Shown here: piece after piece, positions 25,697-33,428 of the stretch
Layout: each line of letters opens with the position of its first letter
Numbering within the stretch: position 1 is the stretch's first letter
Origin: an uncultured Collinsella sp.
Lineage (GTDB): Bacteria > Actinomycetota > Coriobacteriia > Coriobacteriales > Coriobacteriaceae
Direction: 5' to 3'
NCBI GenBank assembly: GCA_949287055.1
Contig: CASEEY010000002.1
Coordinates: forward strand, 1-38,175
DNA: 38,175 bases
Notes under the pieces: generated by a model
Databases searched by the model: none
Seen by the model: the letters and a program-made list of their open reading frames with translations, nothing else
Told to the model about the DNA's origin: nothing
Made by a program: the position numbers and the translations under genes

Positions 25697-27700
25697 ATGA
25701 AACTGGCGCTTGCGCAGATCGATATGCGCCTCGGCGACATTGAGGGCATCTGCTCCCGCATCGCCGACCAGGCGGCGCTTGCCGCCGCGGGCGGCGCGCA
25801 GCTGCTGTGCACGCCTGCGCCCCTGTTCGCGGGCGTGCAGCCCACGACGCTGATCGATTACGCCAACTACGAGCACGACCTCGTGGTGCATCTGCGCGAG
25901 CTCGCGGTGCGCGTCGAGGCCTCGCAGATCGCATGTCTCGTTCCCGCCGTCATCTCGATCGACCAGGTTCCCCTCATGGAGTGCTTCCTGATTCGCGAGG
26001 GGCGCGTGATTCCGCTGCGCGCCATGATGGCGGAGCGCCTCGGCCGCGCCGACGCCGCCTCGTGGGAGCCCGCTGTCTTCGAGGTCGCGGGTACCCGCAT
26101 CGCCGTCACCTTCGATTTCGCCCGCGATATCACCCAGGTTCCGCGCGGCTGCGACGTGCTCGTCTACTTCCAGGCAAGCGGTTTCGATGCGACCTGCGAG
26201 CAGACCAGCGCCGTTGCGTCGGTGGCCGACGGGCATTTTAGCGACGACGTCGCGCGAAGCGGGGTATGGCTCGCCTGCATGGCGCCGATCGGCGGGTTCG
26301 ACGAGACGGTCTTCACGGGCGGTTCGTTCGTGATGGACGACGGCGGCCGCGTCGTCGCCGCAGCGCCCTGCTTTGAGGAGGGCCTGCTGATCCAAGACGT
26401 GTGCCGCGGCGTGATGGCGCCGGGCATCGACCAATACGAGCTGCCCCGGTTCAACCGTGAGGAGTGGCTCTGGGAGGCTCTGCGTATCCATGTTCGCGAT
26501 ACGGTGACCGCGCGCGGCTTTGCCCGTGCCGTCGTGCCCCTCGAGGGCGATCTGCCCACCTCGTTGCTCGCCGCGCTCGCCGTCGACGCGCTGGGGTCCC
26601 GTAACGTCGTCGGCATCGAATTCGCGCGCTCCGACGTGTTTACCCCGCGCCAGGAGGCGCTTGAGTGCGACCGCGTCGAGCGGATTCGCGCACTTGCGGC
26701 AAACCTGAACATTCAGCTGGTCGAGCGCGACCAGGGTGATGTTTCGCGCTGGATGGACCGAGACGTGCCCGCGCGCGATGCGGGCCGGCTGCGCGTCGGT
26801 ATCGATGCCATCTATCTGGCCGATGTCGCCCATGAACTCGGCGCGTGCGTGCTGTCGCCCGTGACGAAGACCGATGCCGCCCTCATTCCCGAGGCGCTGC
26901 TCTCCGCCAGCACGCCTCGGACGCTCTGCGCGCCCTTTGGCGACGTGTACCTGACGGAGCTTGAGTTTTTGGCCCGGTATCGCAACCGTCGCTCGGCCGC
27001 GATTCCCCTCGAGACGGTCTCGCTGGCCGCCGTCGAGGAGCGCATGGAGGCCATCTGCTCCGCGGCGCTGTCTGCGTTCGAGGACGAGCCGGAGCGTGCC
27101 GCCGCAGCCGCCGCGCTGTTCGCCGAACTCGAGCCGGCGCAGCTCGACGGCATCATCGAGGGCCATGTCGATCGCAACGCGGTGTTGGACGACCTGCCCG
27201 CCGCGCGCAGCAACGGCGCTGCCGCTGCGCTCGTGTTGCTGCTGATTCGCCAGGGGGAGGGGTACCGCAGGTCGCTTCCCATGGCGCCGATCGTGTCGGC
27301 GCGCGCATTTCCGGAGCGTCTGTGGCCGGTGTCGCTCGGATGGTCCGACTTGGGGCGCGGGGGTGCTGCCGCCGAGCGCGTGTCCGACCTGGTCGAGGGC
27401 GAGCTCGAGCGCTTCGAGTCGCGCGGCGCAGAGTACGGCGAGCGCGTGCGGGGCGAGATCATGAACCTGCTGGGCAACCTGCTTGGGCTCACGCCCGAGC
27501 AGCAGGCCGAGCTTGCGAGCGAGGAGGGGCAGCGGCGGATGCGCGAGAGCGCCGAGCGCTTCGAGAGCCAGCTGCGCGAGGCCCTCTCGCATGCCGCCGA
27601 GGATGCGGATCATCATGAGGAAGGGCATGTGCCGGGCTTCCCGGGCTCTTCGACTTCAGGCCATGGCGGTGTCCATTTCCCGTACTTCTCCCAAAACTGA
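25697..27700 (+). CDS. NAD synthetase-like protein with lost catalytic motifs in both domains
   Basis: A 667-residue protein with the overall plan of glutamine-dependent NAD synthetase (NadE): a nitrilase-like domain (~1-260, opening MKLALAQIDMRLGDIEG) and an ATP-pyrophosphatase-like domain (~270-435). The expected active residues are missing. The nitrilase Glu motif (usually PE near LTGY) reads CTPAPLFAGV at 38-47; the Lys region reads IPLRAMMAER; the Cys region reads VTFDFARDI. The pyrophosphatase P-loop (SGGxDS) reads EGDLPTSLLAALAVDALG at 283-300, although the following helix VDALGSRNVVGIEF and the later FGDVYLTELEFLARYRN (414-430) keep the family pattern. Residues 440-667 are helical, with a His-rich end. 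The gene is intact and well codon-biased. It probably acts as a non-catalytic binding or regulatory protein. ATG 25697 follows GAAGGGA. Confidence 0.75.
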   Translation: MKLALAQIDMRLGDIEGICSRIADQAALAAAGGAQLLCTPAPLFAGVQPTTLIDYANYEHDLVVHLRELAVRVEASQIACLVPAVISIDQVPLMECFLIREGRVIPLRAMMAERLGRADAASWEPAVFEVAGTRIAVTFDFARDITQVPRGCDVLVYFQASGFDATCEQTSAVASVADGHFSDDVARSGVWLACMAPIGGFDETVFTGGSFVMDDGGRVVAAAPCFEEGLLIQDVCRGVMAPGIDQYELPRFNREEWLWEALRIHVRDTVTARGFARAVVPLEGDLPTSLLAALAVDALGSRNVVGIEFARSDVFTPRQEALECDRVERIRALAANLNIQLVERDQGDVSRWMDRDVPARDAGRLRVGIDAIYLADVAHELGACVLSPVTKTDAALIPEALLSASTPRTLCAPFGDVYLTELEFLARYRNRRSAAIPLETVSLAAVEERMEAICSAALSAFEDEPERAAAAAALFAELEPAQLDGIIEGHVDRNAVLDDLPAARSNGAAAALVLLLIRQGEGYRRSLPMAPIVSARAFPERLWPVSLGWSDLGRGGAAAERVSDLVEGELERFESRGAEYGERVRGEIMNLLGNLLGLTPEQQAELASEEGQRRMRESAERFESQLREALSHAAEDADHHEEGHVPGFPGSSTSGHGGVHFPYFSQN

Positions 27701-27726
27701 GTCGCCGCGTCGCCGTCGCACTGCGC

Positions 27727-27755
27727 TTGCGCGACGGCACCCCGCCTGATATAGT
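27727..27755 (+). promoter_or_regulatory. ruvCAB promoter
   Basis: TTGCGC (27727-27732), a 17-base spacer, and TATAGT (27750-27755), the best sigma-A-type match in the window, 39 bases before the ruvC start. The -35 lies in a small hairpin (GCCGTCGC at 27712-27719 with GCGACGGC at 27731-27738). Confidence 0.6.
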
Positions 27756-27756
27756 A

Positions 27757-27768
27757 GAACAAATGTTC
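27757..27768. promoter_or_regulatory. LexA-type SOS box of ruvCAB
   Basis: GAAC-AAAT-GTTC, followed by GA, matches the Gram-positive/actinobacterial LexA site (CGAACNNNNGTTCG) with a perfect inner palindrome. It begins one base after the -10 hexamer, near the expected transcription start, where a bound repressor would block RNA polymerase. SOS control of ruvCAB is established in other bacteria; here it is inferred from the site. Confidence 0.65.
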
Positions 27769-27794
27769 GAAATCGGCGGAAGGGGGTGCGCTGC

Positions 27795-28316
27795 ATGGTC
27801 ATCCTGGGCATAGATCCCGGCCTGGCGAATACCGGATGGGGGATTGTCGAGGAGCGCGGCGGCGAGGTTCGCTGCCGTGCCTATGGATGCATTCAGACAT
27901 CCGCCGGCAGCGACCTGCCTGTCCGCCTTCGTCATATCGCCGACGATCTGACGGCGGTGGTCGAGCGCTACCGTCCCCAGGAGGCGGCGATTGAGAGCAT
28001 CTATTTCGGCGCCAACGCGCGCTCGGCCATCCCGACGGCGCATGCGCGCGGCGCGGCGCTGGTCGCTGTGTCCCTGGCGGGCGTCGAGGTGGGCGAGTAC
28101 ACGCCCATGCAGATCAAGCAGTCCGTGGTGGGCACGGGCGCGGCAGACAAAGGGCAGGTCATCTACATGGTGCGCAACCTTTTGCGCCTCGATCACGACC
28201 CGCGTCCCGACCATGCCGCCGACGCGCTTGCGTGCGCGATCTGCCATGCCCACCTGCGACGCACCGGGGCGCTGAGCGGGGGCGCGTTCGTCCAGAGGAG
28301 AGGAAACGGCTACTGA
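27795..28316 (+). CDS. ruvC: Holliday junction resolvase RuvC
   Basis: The 173-residue endonuclease that cuts Holliday junctions symmetrically, working as a dimer with RuvAB. Catalytic acidic residues are visible: D in ILGIDPGLANTGWG near the start, E in AAIESIYFGANARSA, and the paired Asp at the end (DHDPRPDHAADALACAI). Length equals the family norm. ATG 27795 lies eight bases after AGGGGG; a GTG at 27786 is possible but too close to that site. The stop shares a base with the ruvA start (TGATG), so the genes are coupled. Promoter and LexA box lie immediately upstream. Confidence 0.96.
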   Translation: MVILGIDPGLANTGWGIVEERGGEVRCRAYGCIQTSAGSDLPVRLRHIADDLTAVVERYRPQEAAIESIYFGANARSAIPTAHARGAALVAVSLAGVEVGEYTPMQIKQSVVGTGAADKGQVIYMVRNLLRLDHDPRPDHAADALACAICHAHLRRTGALSGGAFVQRRGNGY

Positions 28317-28936
28317 TGATCACCTTGCTCCATGGAACACTGGTAGAGGCCACGCCGAGTGTCGCCGTTCTCGATGTCGGCGGTGTCGGCTTCGAGGTCG
28401 GCATCTCCGGCACGACGGCCGCATCGCTCCCCGCGCTCGGGGGCGACTGCCGGCTGTTTTGCCGCCTGCAGGTGCGCGAGGACGCGATGACGCTGTTCGG
28501 GTTCTCCACCAAGGAGGAACGGACGATGTTCGATCGCCTTGTCGCCGTATCGGGCGTGGGACCGCGCCTGGCGCTCGCCGTCCTCTCCACGTTTACCGTG
28601 TCCCAGCTCTATACCGTGGTGATGGCAGATGATGATAAGGGCATGGCGAAGGTGCCCGGCGTGGGCAAGAAGACCGCCCAGCGCCTCATCCTTGAGCTGA
28701 AGAGCGTGTTCGCCAAAGACCACGGCCTGCTTGCCGCGGACGTTCCCGCTGCCGGTCAGCTTCCCCTGGCCGCAGCGCCTGCGCCCTCCGCGCTGGACGA
28801 TGCCCGCACGGCGCTGCTCTCCATGGGCTTCAGTCCGCAGGAGGCGGAGCTGGCGCTCGACGGGTATGATGGGAGCGGTATGCGCGTCGAGGAGCTGCTT
28901 GCCGCGGCGCTTAAGCGACTCGGGATGGATGCATGA
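28316..28936 (+). CDS. ruvA: Holliday junction branch migration protein RuvA
   Basis: A 206-residue DNA-binding subunit that holds the four-way junction and loads RuvB. Domain I is the OB fold ([20 protein letters not shown] and on to ~62); domain II has two helix-hairpin-helix motifs ([14 protein letters not shown] and [17 protein letters not shown]); after an Ala/Pro linker, domain III ([20 protein letters not shown]) contacts RuvB. ATG 28316 overlaps the ruvC stop by one base and its Shine-Dalgarno-like AGAGGAGAGG sits in the end of ruvC. It ends in an ATGA overlap with ruvB. Confidence 0.96.
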   Translation: MITLLHGTLVEATPSVAVLDVGGVGFEVGISGTTAASLPALGGDCRLFCRLQVREDAMTLFGFSTKEERTMFDRLVAVSGVGPRLALAVLSTFTVSQLYTVVMADDDKGMAKVPGVGKKTAQRLILELKSVFAKDHGLLAADVPAAGQLPLAAAPAPSALDDARTALLSMGFSPQEAELALDGYDGSGMRVEELLAAALKRLGMDA

Positions 28937-30018
28937 TGTGGGAAGCAGATGATTCGGTCGACCTGTGGGCGGATGCCACCCGCACGCATCGCCCCGCACC
29001 GGGTTCCGGCCACGAGACGGACCGCTTCGTCACCGGCGACCTGACCTCCGAGGACCTCGACGTCGAGCGGACGTTGCGCCCGCAGCGCTTGGATGACTAT
29101 TGCGGCCAAGATCATATCCGCCAGAGCCTGCGCATCCTGATCCAGGCGGCGCAGAGTCGTGGCGAGTGCCTCGATCACGTGATCTTCTCCGGCCCTCCGG
29201 GCCTGGGCAAGACGACGCTCGCCGCCGTTGTCGCCAACGAGATGGGCGCTCAGATCAAGACGACGTCCGGTCCGGCCATCGCGCGCACCGGCGACCTCGC
29301 CGCGATCCTTACGAACCTTCAGCCCGGCGACGTGCTCTTCATCGATGAGATCCATCGCCTCAACCGTTCGGTCGAGGAGATTCTCTATCCGGCGATGGAG
29401 GATTTCGCGCTCGACATCGTGATCGGCAAGGGTCCGGCTGCGCGCTCGATTCGCCTCGACATCCCGCGCTTCACGCTCGTGGGCGCCACGACGCGCTCGG
29501 GCATGCTCACCGGTCCTCTGCGCGACCGCTTCGGCATCTCGTTCCGCCTCGATTACTACTCCATCGAGGACCTGGCGGAGATCGTGATTCGCTCCGCGAC
29601 GATCCTGGGCGTGCAGATCGACCGCGATTCGGCGCGCGAGATCGCCTCCCGGTCCCGTGGTACGCCTCGTCTGGCCAACCGCCTGCTCAAGCGCGTGCGC
29701 GACTACGCGCAGGTGCGGGGTAGCGGCCCGATCGAATACGGCATCGCGCGCGAGGCGCTCGAGTTCTTCGAGATCGACGAGCTCGGTCTCGACTGGATGG
29801 ACATCCGCATCCTCGAGACGCTCGTCAAGACCTTCCGCGGTCGTCCTGTCGGACTCACGACGCTGGCGAGCGCAGTGGGCGAGGACCCCAACACGCTCGA
29901 GGATGTGTACGAGCCCTATCTGCTGCAGCGCGGTCTCATCGTGCGCACACCGCAGGGGCGCGTCGCGACGCCGGTGGCCTTCGATCACCTCGGTATGGAG
30001 CCGCCGACCAACGCGTAG
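28933..30018 (+). CDS. ruvB: Holliday junction branch migration ATPase RuvB
   Basis: A 361-residue AAA+ motor that drives branch migration as hexameric rings on either side of RuvA. After a variable N-terminal tail of about 40 residues comes [18 protein letters not shown], Walker [13 protein letters not shown], Walker [17 protein letters not shown], the RuvB beta-hairpin region, sensor 1 [19 protein letters not shown] with its arginine finger region, and sensor 2 [20 protein letters not shown]; a C-terminal winged helix ends with [18 protein letters not shown] 28933 overlaps the ruvA stop (ATGA); another ATG follows at 28936. A strong hairpin follows the gene. Confidence 0.97.
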   Translation: MMWEADDSVDLWADATRTHRPAPGSGHETDRFVTGDLTSEDLDVERTLRPQRLDDYCGQDHIRQSLRILIQAAQSRGECLDHVIFSGPPGLGKTTLAAVVANEMGAQIKTTSGPAIARTGDLAAILTNLQPGDVLFIDEIHRLNRSVEEILYPAMEDFALDIVIGKGPAARSIRLDIPRFTLVGATTRSGMLTGPLRDRFGISFRLDYYSIEDLAEIVIRSATILGVQIDRDSAREIASRSRGTPRLANRLLKRVRDYAQVRGSGPIEYGIAREALEFFEIDELGLDWMDIRILETLVKTFRGRPVGLTTLASAVGEDPNTLEDVYEPYLLQRGLIVRTPQGRVATPVAFDHLGMEPPTNA

Positions 30019-30095
30019 GCTGCGGTGGAATGTGAAGGTGTCGTGCGGACGGGGCGTCTCGAGGTTTCGCGCCGTTTGCATAGATGGCCTTTCGA

Positions 30096-30126
30096 GCCGG
30101 TCGCGGACGATATCCCCGCGACCGGC
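30096..30126 (+). terminator. ruvCAB terminator
   Basis: GCCGGTCGCGG (30096-30106) pairs perfectly with CCGCGACCGGC (30116-30126), nine-base loop, tail CTTATTCGTT. Confidence 0.7.
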
Positions 30127-30137
30127 CTTATTCGTTG

Positions 30138-30143
30138 TATGCT
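30138..30143 (+). promoter_or_regulatory. Possible -10 element of fhs
   Basis: TATGCT lies 38 bases before the start, just behind the ruvCAB terminator. No -35 match is evident. Confidence 0.3.
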
Positions 30144-30181
30144 AAAGGTCTGTTTTGCCATGCGCGTTTGGGAGGTTCGCC

Positions 30182-31849
30182 ATGATGACAGACATCGAGA
30201 TCGCACATTCCGTCAAGCCCTTGCCCATCACCGAGGTCGCCCGGAATGCCGGCGTCGACGAGAAGTACCTGATCCCGTACGGTTACGACAAGGCGAAAGT
30301 CGACTACTCGCTGCTGAGTGAGCCGACCGATCATGCCGCCAAGCTCGTCCTCGTGACGGCCATCAACCCCACGCCCGCGGGCGAGGGCAAGACCACGACC
30401 ACCATCGGCCTCGCTGACGGTCTGCGCCGTCGCGGTATCAAGAGCACCGTTGCGCTGCGCGAGCCTTCGCTCGGCCCGGTGTTCGGCGTGAAGGGCGGCG
30501 CCGCGGGCGGCGGCTGGGCCCAGGTTATTCCCATGGAGGACATCAACCTGCACTTCACGGGTGACTTCCACGCCATCGGCGCGGCGAACAACCTGCTCGC
30601 AGCCATGCTCGATAACCACATCCAGCAGGGTAACGCCCTGGGTATCGACCCTAAGCGCATCACCTGGAAGCGCGCTGTGGACATGAACGACCGCCAACTG
30701 CGCCACATCGTGGACGGCCTGGGTGGCCGCGCGCAGGGCGTGCCGCGCGAGGACGGCTTCGACATCACCGTCGCCTCCGAGATCATGGCGATCTTCTGCC
30801 TGTCCACGTCGGTCACCGACCTTAAGAACCGCCTGGGCGAGATCGTGGTCGGCTACACCTACGACGGGCGTCCCGTGCGCGCCGCCGAGCTCAAGGCCCA
30901 GGGCGCCATGGCCGCCCTGCTCAAGGACGCGTTGAAGCCCAACCTCGTGCAGACGCTCGAGCACACCCCCGCGTTCGTGCACGGCGGTCCCTTCGCCAAC
31001 ATCGCGCACGGCTGCAACTCCATCATGGCCACCCGTATGGCCATGCGTTTCGGCGACATCGCCATCACCGAAGCGGGCTTCGGCGCCGACCTGGGTGCCG
31101 AGAAGTTCCTCGATATCAAGTGCCGCATGACCGGCCTCAGGCCCGATGCCGTCGTCATCGTCGCCACCGCCCGCGCCCTTAAGTACAACGGCGGCGTGGC
31201 CAAGGCTGACCTTAACGAGGAGAACCTTGACGCTCTGCGCGCCGGCCTGCCCAACCTGCTGCGCCATGTGGGCAACATCCAGGATGTCTACGGCCTGCCG
31301 TGCGTCGTGGCCATCAACCGCTTCCCGTCCGACACCGAGGCGGAGCTCGCGCTCATCGAGGACGAGTGCAAGAAGCTCGGCGTGAACGTCAAGCTGTCCG
31401 AGGTCTGGGCCAAGGGCGGCGAGGGCGCGCTCGAGCTCGCCGACGAGGTCATGCGCCTGGTGAACGAGCCCAACGACTTCCGCTACTCCTATGAGGACGG
31501 CACCGACATCGCCGAGGCCATCGAGGCCGTGGCCACCAAGATCTACCACGCCGACGGCGTCGACTTCACCCCGGCAGCCAAGAAGCAGATCGCGCAGCTG
31601 CGCGAGAACGGTTTCGGCAATCTGCCCGTGTGCATCGCCAAGACCCAGTACTCGTTTACCGATCAAGACAAGGTCCTCGGCGCGCCGACGGGCTTCCGCA
31701 TCACGGTGCGCGAGGTGAAGGTGTCCGCCGGCGCGCACTTCGTGGTCGCGCTCACCGGTCAGGTCCTCACCATGCCGGGCCTGCCCAAGGTGCCGGCCGC
31801 CGAGAACATCGACGTCGACGACAACGGCGTGATCACCGGCCTGTTCTAG
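30182..31849 (+). CDS. fhs: Formate-tetrahydrofolate ligase
   Basis: A 555-residue enzyme that activates formate with ATP to give 10-formyltetrahydrofolate, feeding purine, fMet and C1 interconversion. The ATP-binding loop is [18 protein letters not shown] near residue 63; the family landmarks [56 protein letters not shown] and [10 protein letters not shown] are all present, and the end matches [15 protein letters not shown]. The length is normal (about 555). GGGAGG lies six bases before ATG 30182; the neighbouring ATG 30185 is equally possible. With folD downstream, it forms the one-carbon pair, although the two are separated by a terminator and are probably transcribed separately. Confidence 0.97.
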   Translation: MMTDIEIAHSVKPLPITEVARNAGVDEKYLIPYGYDKAKVDYSLLSEPTDHAAKLVLVTAINPTPAGEGKTTTTIGLADGLRRRGIKSTVALREPSLGPVFGVKGGAAGGGWAQVIPMEDINLHFTGDFHAIGAANNLLAAMLDNHIQQGNALGIDPKRITWKRAVDMNDRQLRHIVDGLGGRAQGVPREDGFDITVASEIMAIFCLSTSVTDLKNRLGEIVVGYTYDGRPVRAAELKAQGAMAALLKDALKPNLVQTLEHTPAFVHGGPFANIAHGCNSIMATRMAMRFGDIAITEAGFGADLGAEKFLDIKCRMTGLRPDAVVIVATARALKYNGGVAKADLNEENLDALRAGLPNLLRHVGNIQDVYGLPCVVAINRFPSDTEAELALIEDECKKLGVNVKLSEVWAKGGEGALELADEVMRLVNEPNDFRYSYEDGTDIAEAIEAVATKIYHADGVDFTPAAKKQIAQLRENGFGNLPVCIAKTQYSFTDQDKVLGAPTGFRITVREVKVSAGAHFVVALTGQVLTMPGLPKVPAAENIDVDDNGVITGLF

Positions 31850-31880
31850 GCTTTCGGGCTATCTCGACCGGCGTGCTTTG

Positions 31881-31916
31881 CAGCCCGTGTCTCTTATGGG
31901 GCGCGGGCTGTTTTTT
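31881..31916 (+). terminator. fhs: fhs intrinsic terminator
   Basis: CAGCCCG (31881-31887) pairs with CGGGCTG (31904-31910), extended inward by wobble pairs, then six T (31911-31916). It is one of the few in the window with a full T-run. Confidence 0.85.
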
Positions 31917-31974
31917 GCGGCGGTGACGGCCGGCGTCTCGCTCTTGCGGCGCGCAGGCAGGCAGCTCGATTCCC

Positions 31975-32061
31975 GCGTGTCCCTCGCGCACGGAGGCAAA
32001 GCCTGCGCGAGCTTCTCGTAGTCCGCCATGCCGCCGCGTGCCCCTTGCGCACGGCGGTAAA
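31975..32061. repeat. Two imperfect direct copies of a 26-base unit
   Basis: Units at 31975-32000 and 32036-32061 agree at about 22 of 26 positions (core GCGCACGG), 61 bases apart. The second runs straight into the arm of the 32058-32129 palindrome, suggesting a partly degraded repetitive element. Confidence 0.55.
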
Positions 32062-32129
32062 AGGTTTACCCGGTCGGTTGTGACAGAATTCGCCAGAAAC
32101 CTGTCACAACCGACCGGGTAAACCTTTTA
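32058..32129. repeat. 72-base palindrome with 29-base perfect arms
   Basis: Arms 32058-32086 and 32101-32129 are exact reverse complements (29 of 29; they begin TAAAAGGTTTACCCGG and end CCGGGTAAACCTTTTA), with a 14-base loop. It lies 140 bases after the fhs terminator and 170 before folD. No target-site duplication was seen. It is too long and perfect for a normal terminator and resembles an insertion of REP/MITE type. Confidence 0.9.
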
Positions 32130-32232
32130 TCAAGATGGATGGGGTCGCTCTGCCGAATCTTTTCGAACGTGCAGGTCGAGCTGGCGTTCCGTTGAATAGG
32201 GAGGCGGCGACGCGGGCTCTTTCTTGTTACGA

Positions 32233-32261
32233 TTGGCGCCGTATCGGCGGTTTTGTAGTAG
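32233..32261 (+). promoter_or_regulatory. folD: Candidate folD promoter
   Basis: TTGGCG (32233-32238), 17-base spacer, TAGTAG (32256-32261), 39 bases before the folD start. Confidence 0.4.
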
Positions 32262-32300
32262 CCTGTACGAATCAAAGGACTTTTGGAAGGGAACGGCGGC

Positions 32301-33158
32301 ATGGCGACGATTATCGATGGCAAGGCGTTGGCGGCAAAGGTGCGCGAGCGCGCCGCGGCCGATGTGGCAGCGCTGGCCGAGCAGGGCATCTCATGCGGTC
32401 TTGCGGTGGTCCTCGTGGGCGACGACCAGGCGTCGGCCACCTATGTCCGCTCCAAGCTGCGCGACTGCGAGCAATGCGGCATCCGCTCCTTCGATTACAA
32501 GCTGCCTGCCGAGACCTCGCAGGATGAGCTCATGGAGCTCGTCTGCCGCCTGAACGAGGACCCCGAGGTCGCGGGCATCCTCGTGCAGATGCCGCTGCCG
32601 GCACACCTCGACACCGAGGAGGTCGTGGCTGCCATCGACCCGGACAAGGACGTCGATGGCTTCCATCCGATGAACATGGGTCGTCTCGTGCGCGGCCTAC
32701 CGGGCCTTCGCCCCTGCACGCCGGCGGGCATCATGGAGATGCTCGACGAGTACGGCATCGACCCGGCGGGCAAGAACGCCGTGATCGTCGGTCGCTCCTC
32801 GATCGTGGGCAAGCCCATGAGCCTCATGCTGCTCGCGCGCCATGCGACGATCTCGGTGGCCCATTCCCGCACCGATCCGCATGAGCTTGCGCGCATCTGC
32901 CAGAGCGCCGACATCCTGGTGGCGGCCTGCGGCGTGCCGAAGATGATCAAGGGCACGTGGCTGAAGCCGGGCGCCACGGTCATCGACGTGGGTATGGACC
33001 GCGACGAGAACGGCAAGCTCTGCGGCGACGTCGACTTCGATTCGGCTGAACCCGTCGCCGGTGCCATCACCCCGGTGCCCGGCGGCGTCGGCCCCATGAC
33101 GCGCGCCATGTTGATGAGCAACGTGGTCCTGGCCGCGAAGCTGCAAAACGGGCTGTAA
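32301..33158 (+). CDS. folD: Bifunctional methylene-THF dehydrogenase / methenyl-THF cyclohydrolase
   Basis: A 285-residue enzyme interconverting 5,10-methylene-, 5,10-methenyl- and 10-formyltetrahydrofolate with NADP+. The active-site lysine is K52 in [14 protein letters not shown], with Y48 four residues before; other landmarks are [41 protein letters not shown], the Rossmann [35 protein letters not shown] and [19 protein letters not shown] stands eight to nine bases before ATG 32301. Its product links to that of fhs. The gene is followed after eight bases by a 96-base palindrome. Confidence 0.96.
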   Translation: MATIIDGKALAAKVRERAAADVAALAEQGISCGLAVVLVGDDQASATYVRSKLRDCEQCGIRSFDYKLPAETSQDELMELVCRLNEDPEVAGILVQMPLPAHLDTEEVVAAIDPDKDVDGFHPMNMGRLVRGLPGLRPCTPAGIMEMLDEYGIDPAGKNAVIVGRSSIVGKPMSLMLLARHATISVAHSRTDPHELARICQSADILVAACGVPKMIKGTWLKPGATVIDVGMDRDENGKLCGDVDFDSAEPVAGAITPVPGGVGPMTRAMLMSNVVLAAKLQNGL

Positions 33159-33166
33159 GCGCACTT

Positions 33167-33262
33167 CGCTTTGGAAAACGGAAGGCCCTCACCCTCCCTC
33201 GCTGGTCCTCGCTTTGCTGTGGAATCGCTCGGGAGGGTGAGGGCCTTCCGTTTTCCAAAGCG
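33167..33262. repeat. 96-base palindrome with 32-base perfect arms
   Basis: Arms 33167-33198 and 33231-33262 are exact reverse complements (32 of 32; outermost bases CGCTTTGGAAAACGGAAGG), with a 32-base loop. It starts eight bases after the folD stop. No flanking duplication was seen and there is no T-run. It may aid folD 3'-end formation or be a mobile palindromic element. Its sequence differs from the other two long palindromes. Confidence 0.92.
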
Positions 33263-33368
33263 GATTTGCTCGCCGCCCGTTTTGCGGCTCGAAGGCCGAT
33301 GGGCCCACGTGGGGTGCTCTGGCTGGAGGGTTTGGTTGGAATGTTCGGCGCGCTTCGCGCTGAATGGG

Positions 33369-33374
33369 TACACT
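33369..33374 (+). promoter_or_regulatory. Possible -10 element of the C69 peptidase gene
   Basis: TACACT, 54 bases before the start; no clear -35. Confidence 0.25.
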
Positions 33375-33428
33375 GAGGGCTGACGTCTTATCGGTGCGCC
33401 TTGGGCGCGATGCGAGAAGGAGGAGCGC

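Larger units (their letters stand above)
31850..32300. other. 451-base intergenic region between fhs and folD
   Basis: Contains the fhs terminator (31881-31916), two imperfect direct copies of a 26-base unit (31975-32000 and 32036-32061), a 72-base palindrome (32058-32129) and the likely folD promoter (32233-32261). No credible coding frame is present. Confidence 0.65.

Noticed and set aside
33067-33383. Two short frames on opposite strands both beginning MENGRPSPS
   Set aside because: They are identical only because they start in the two arms of the 33167-33262 palindrome; neither continues into a plausible protein.
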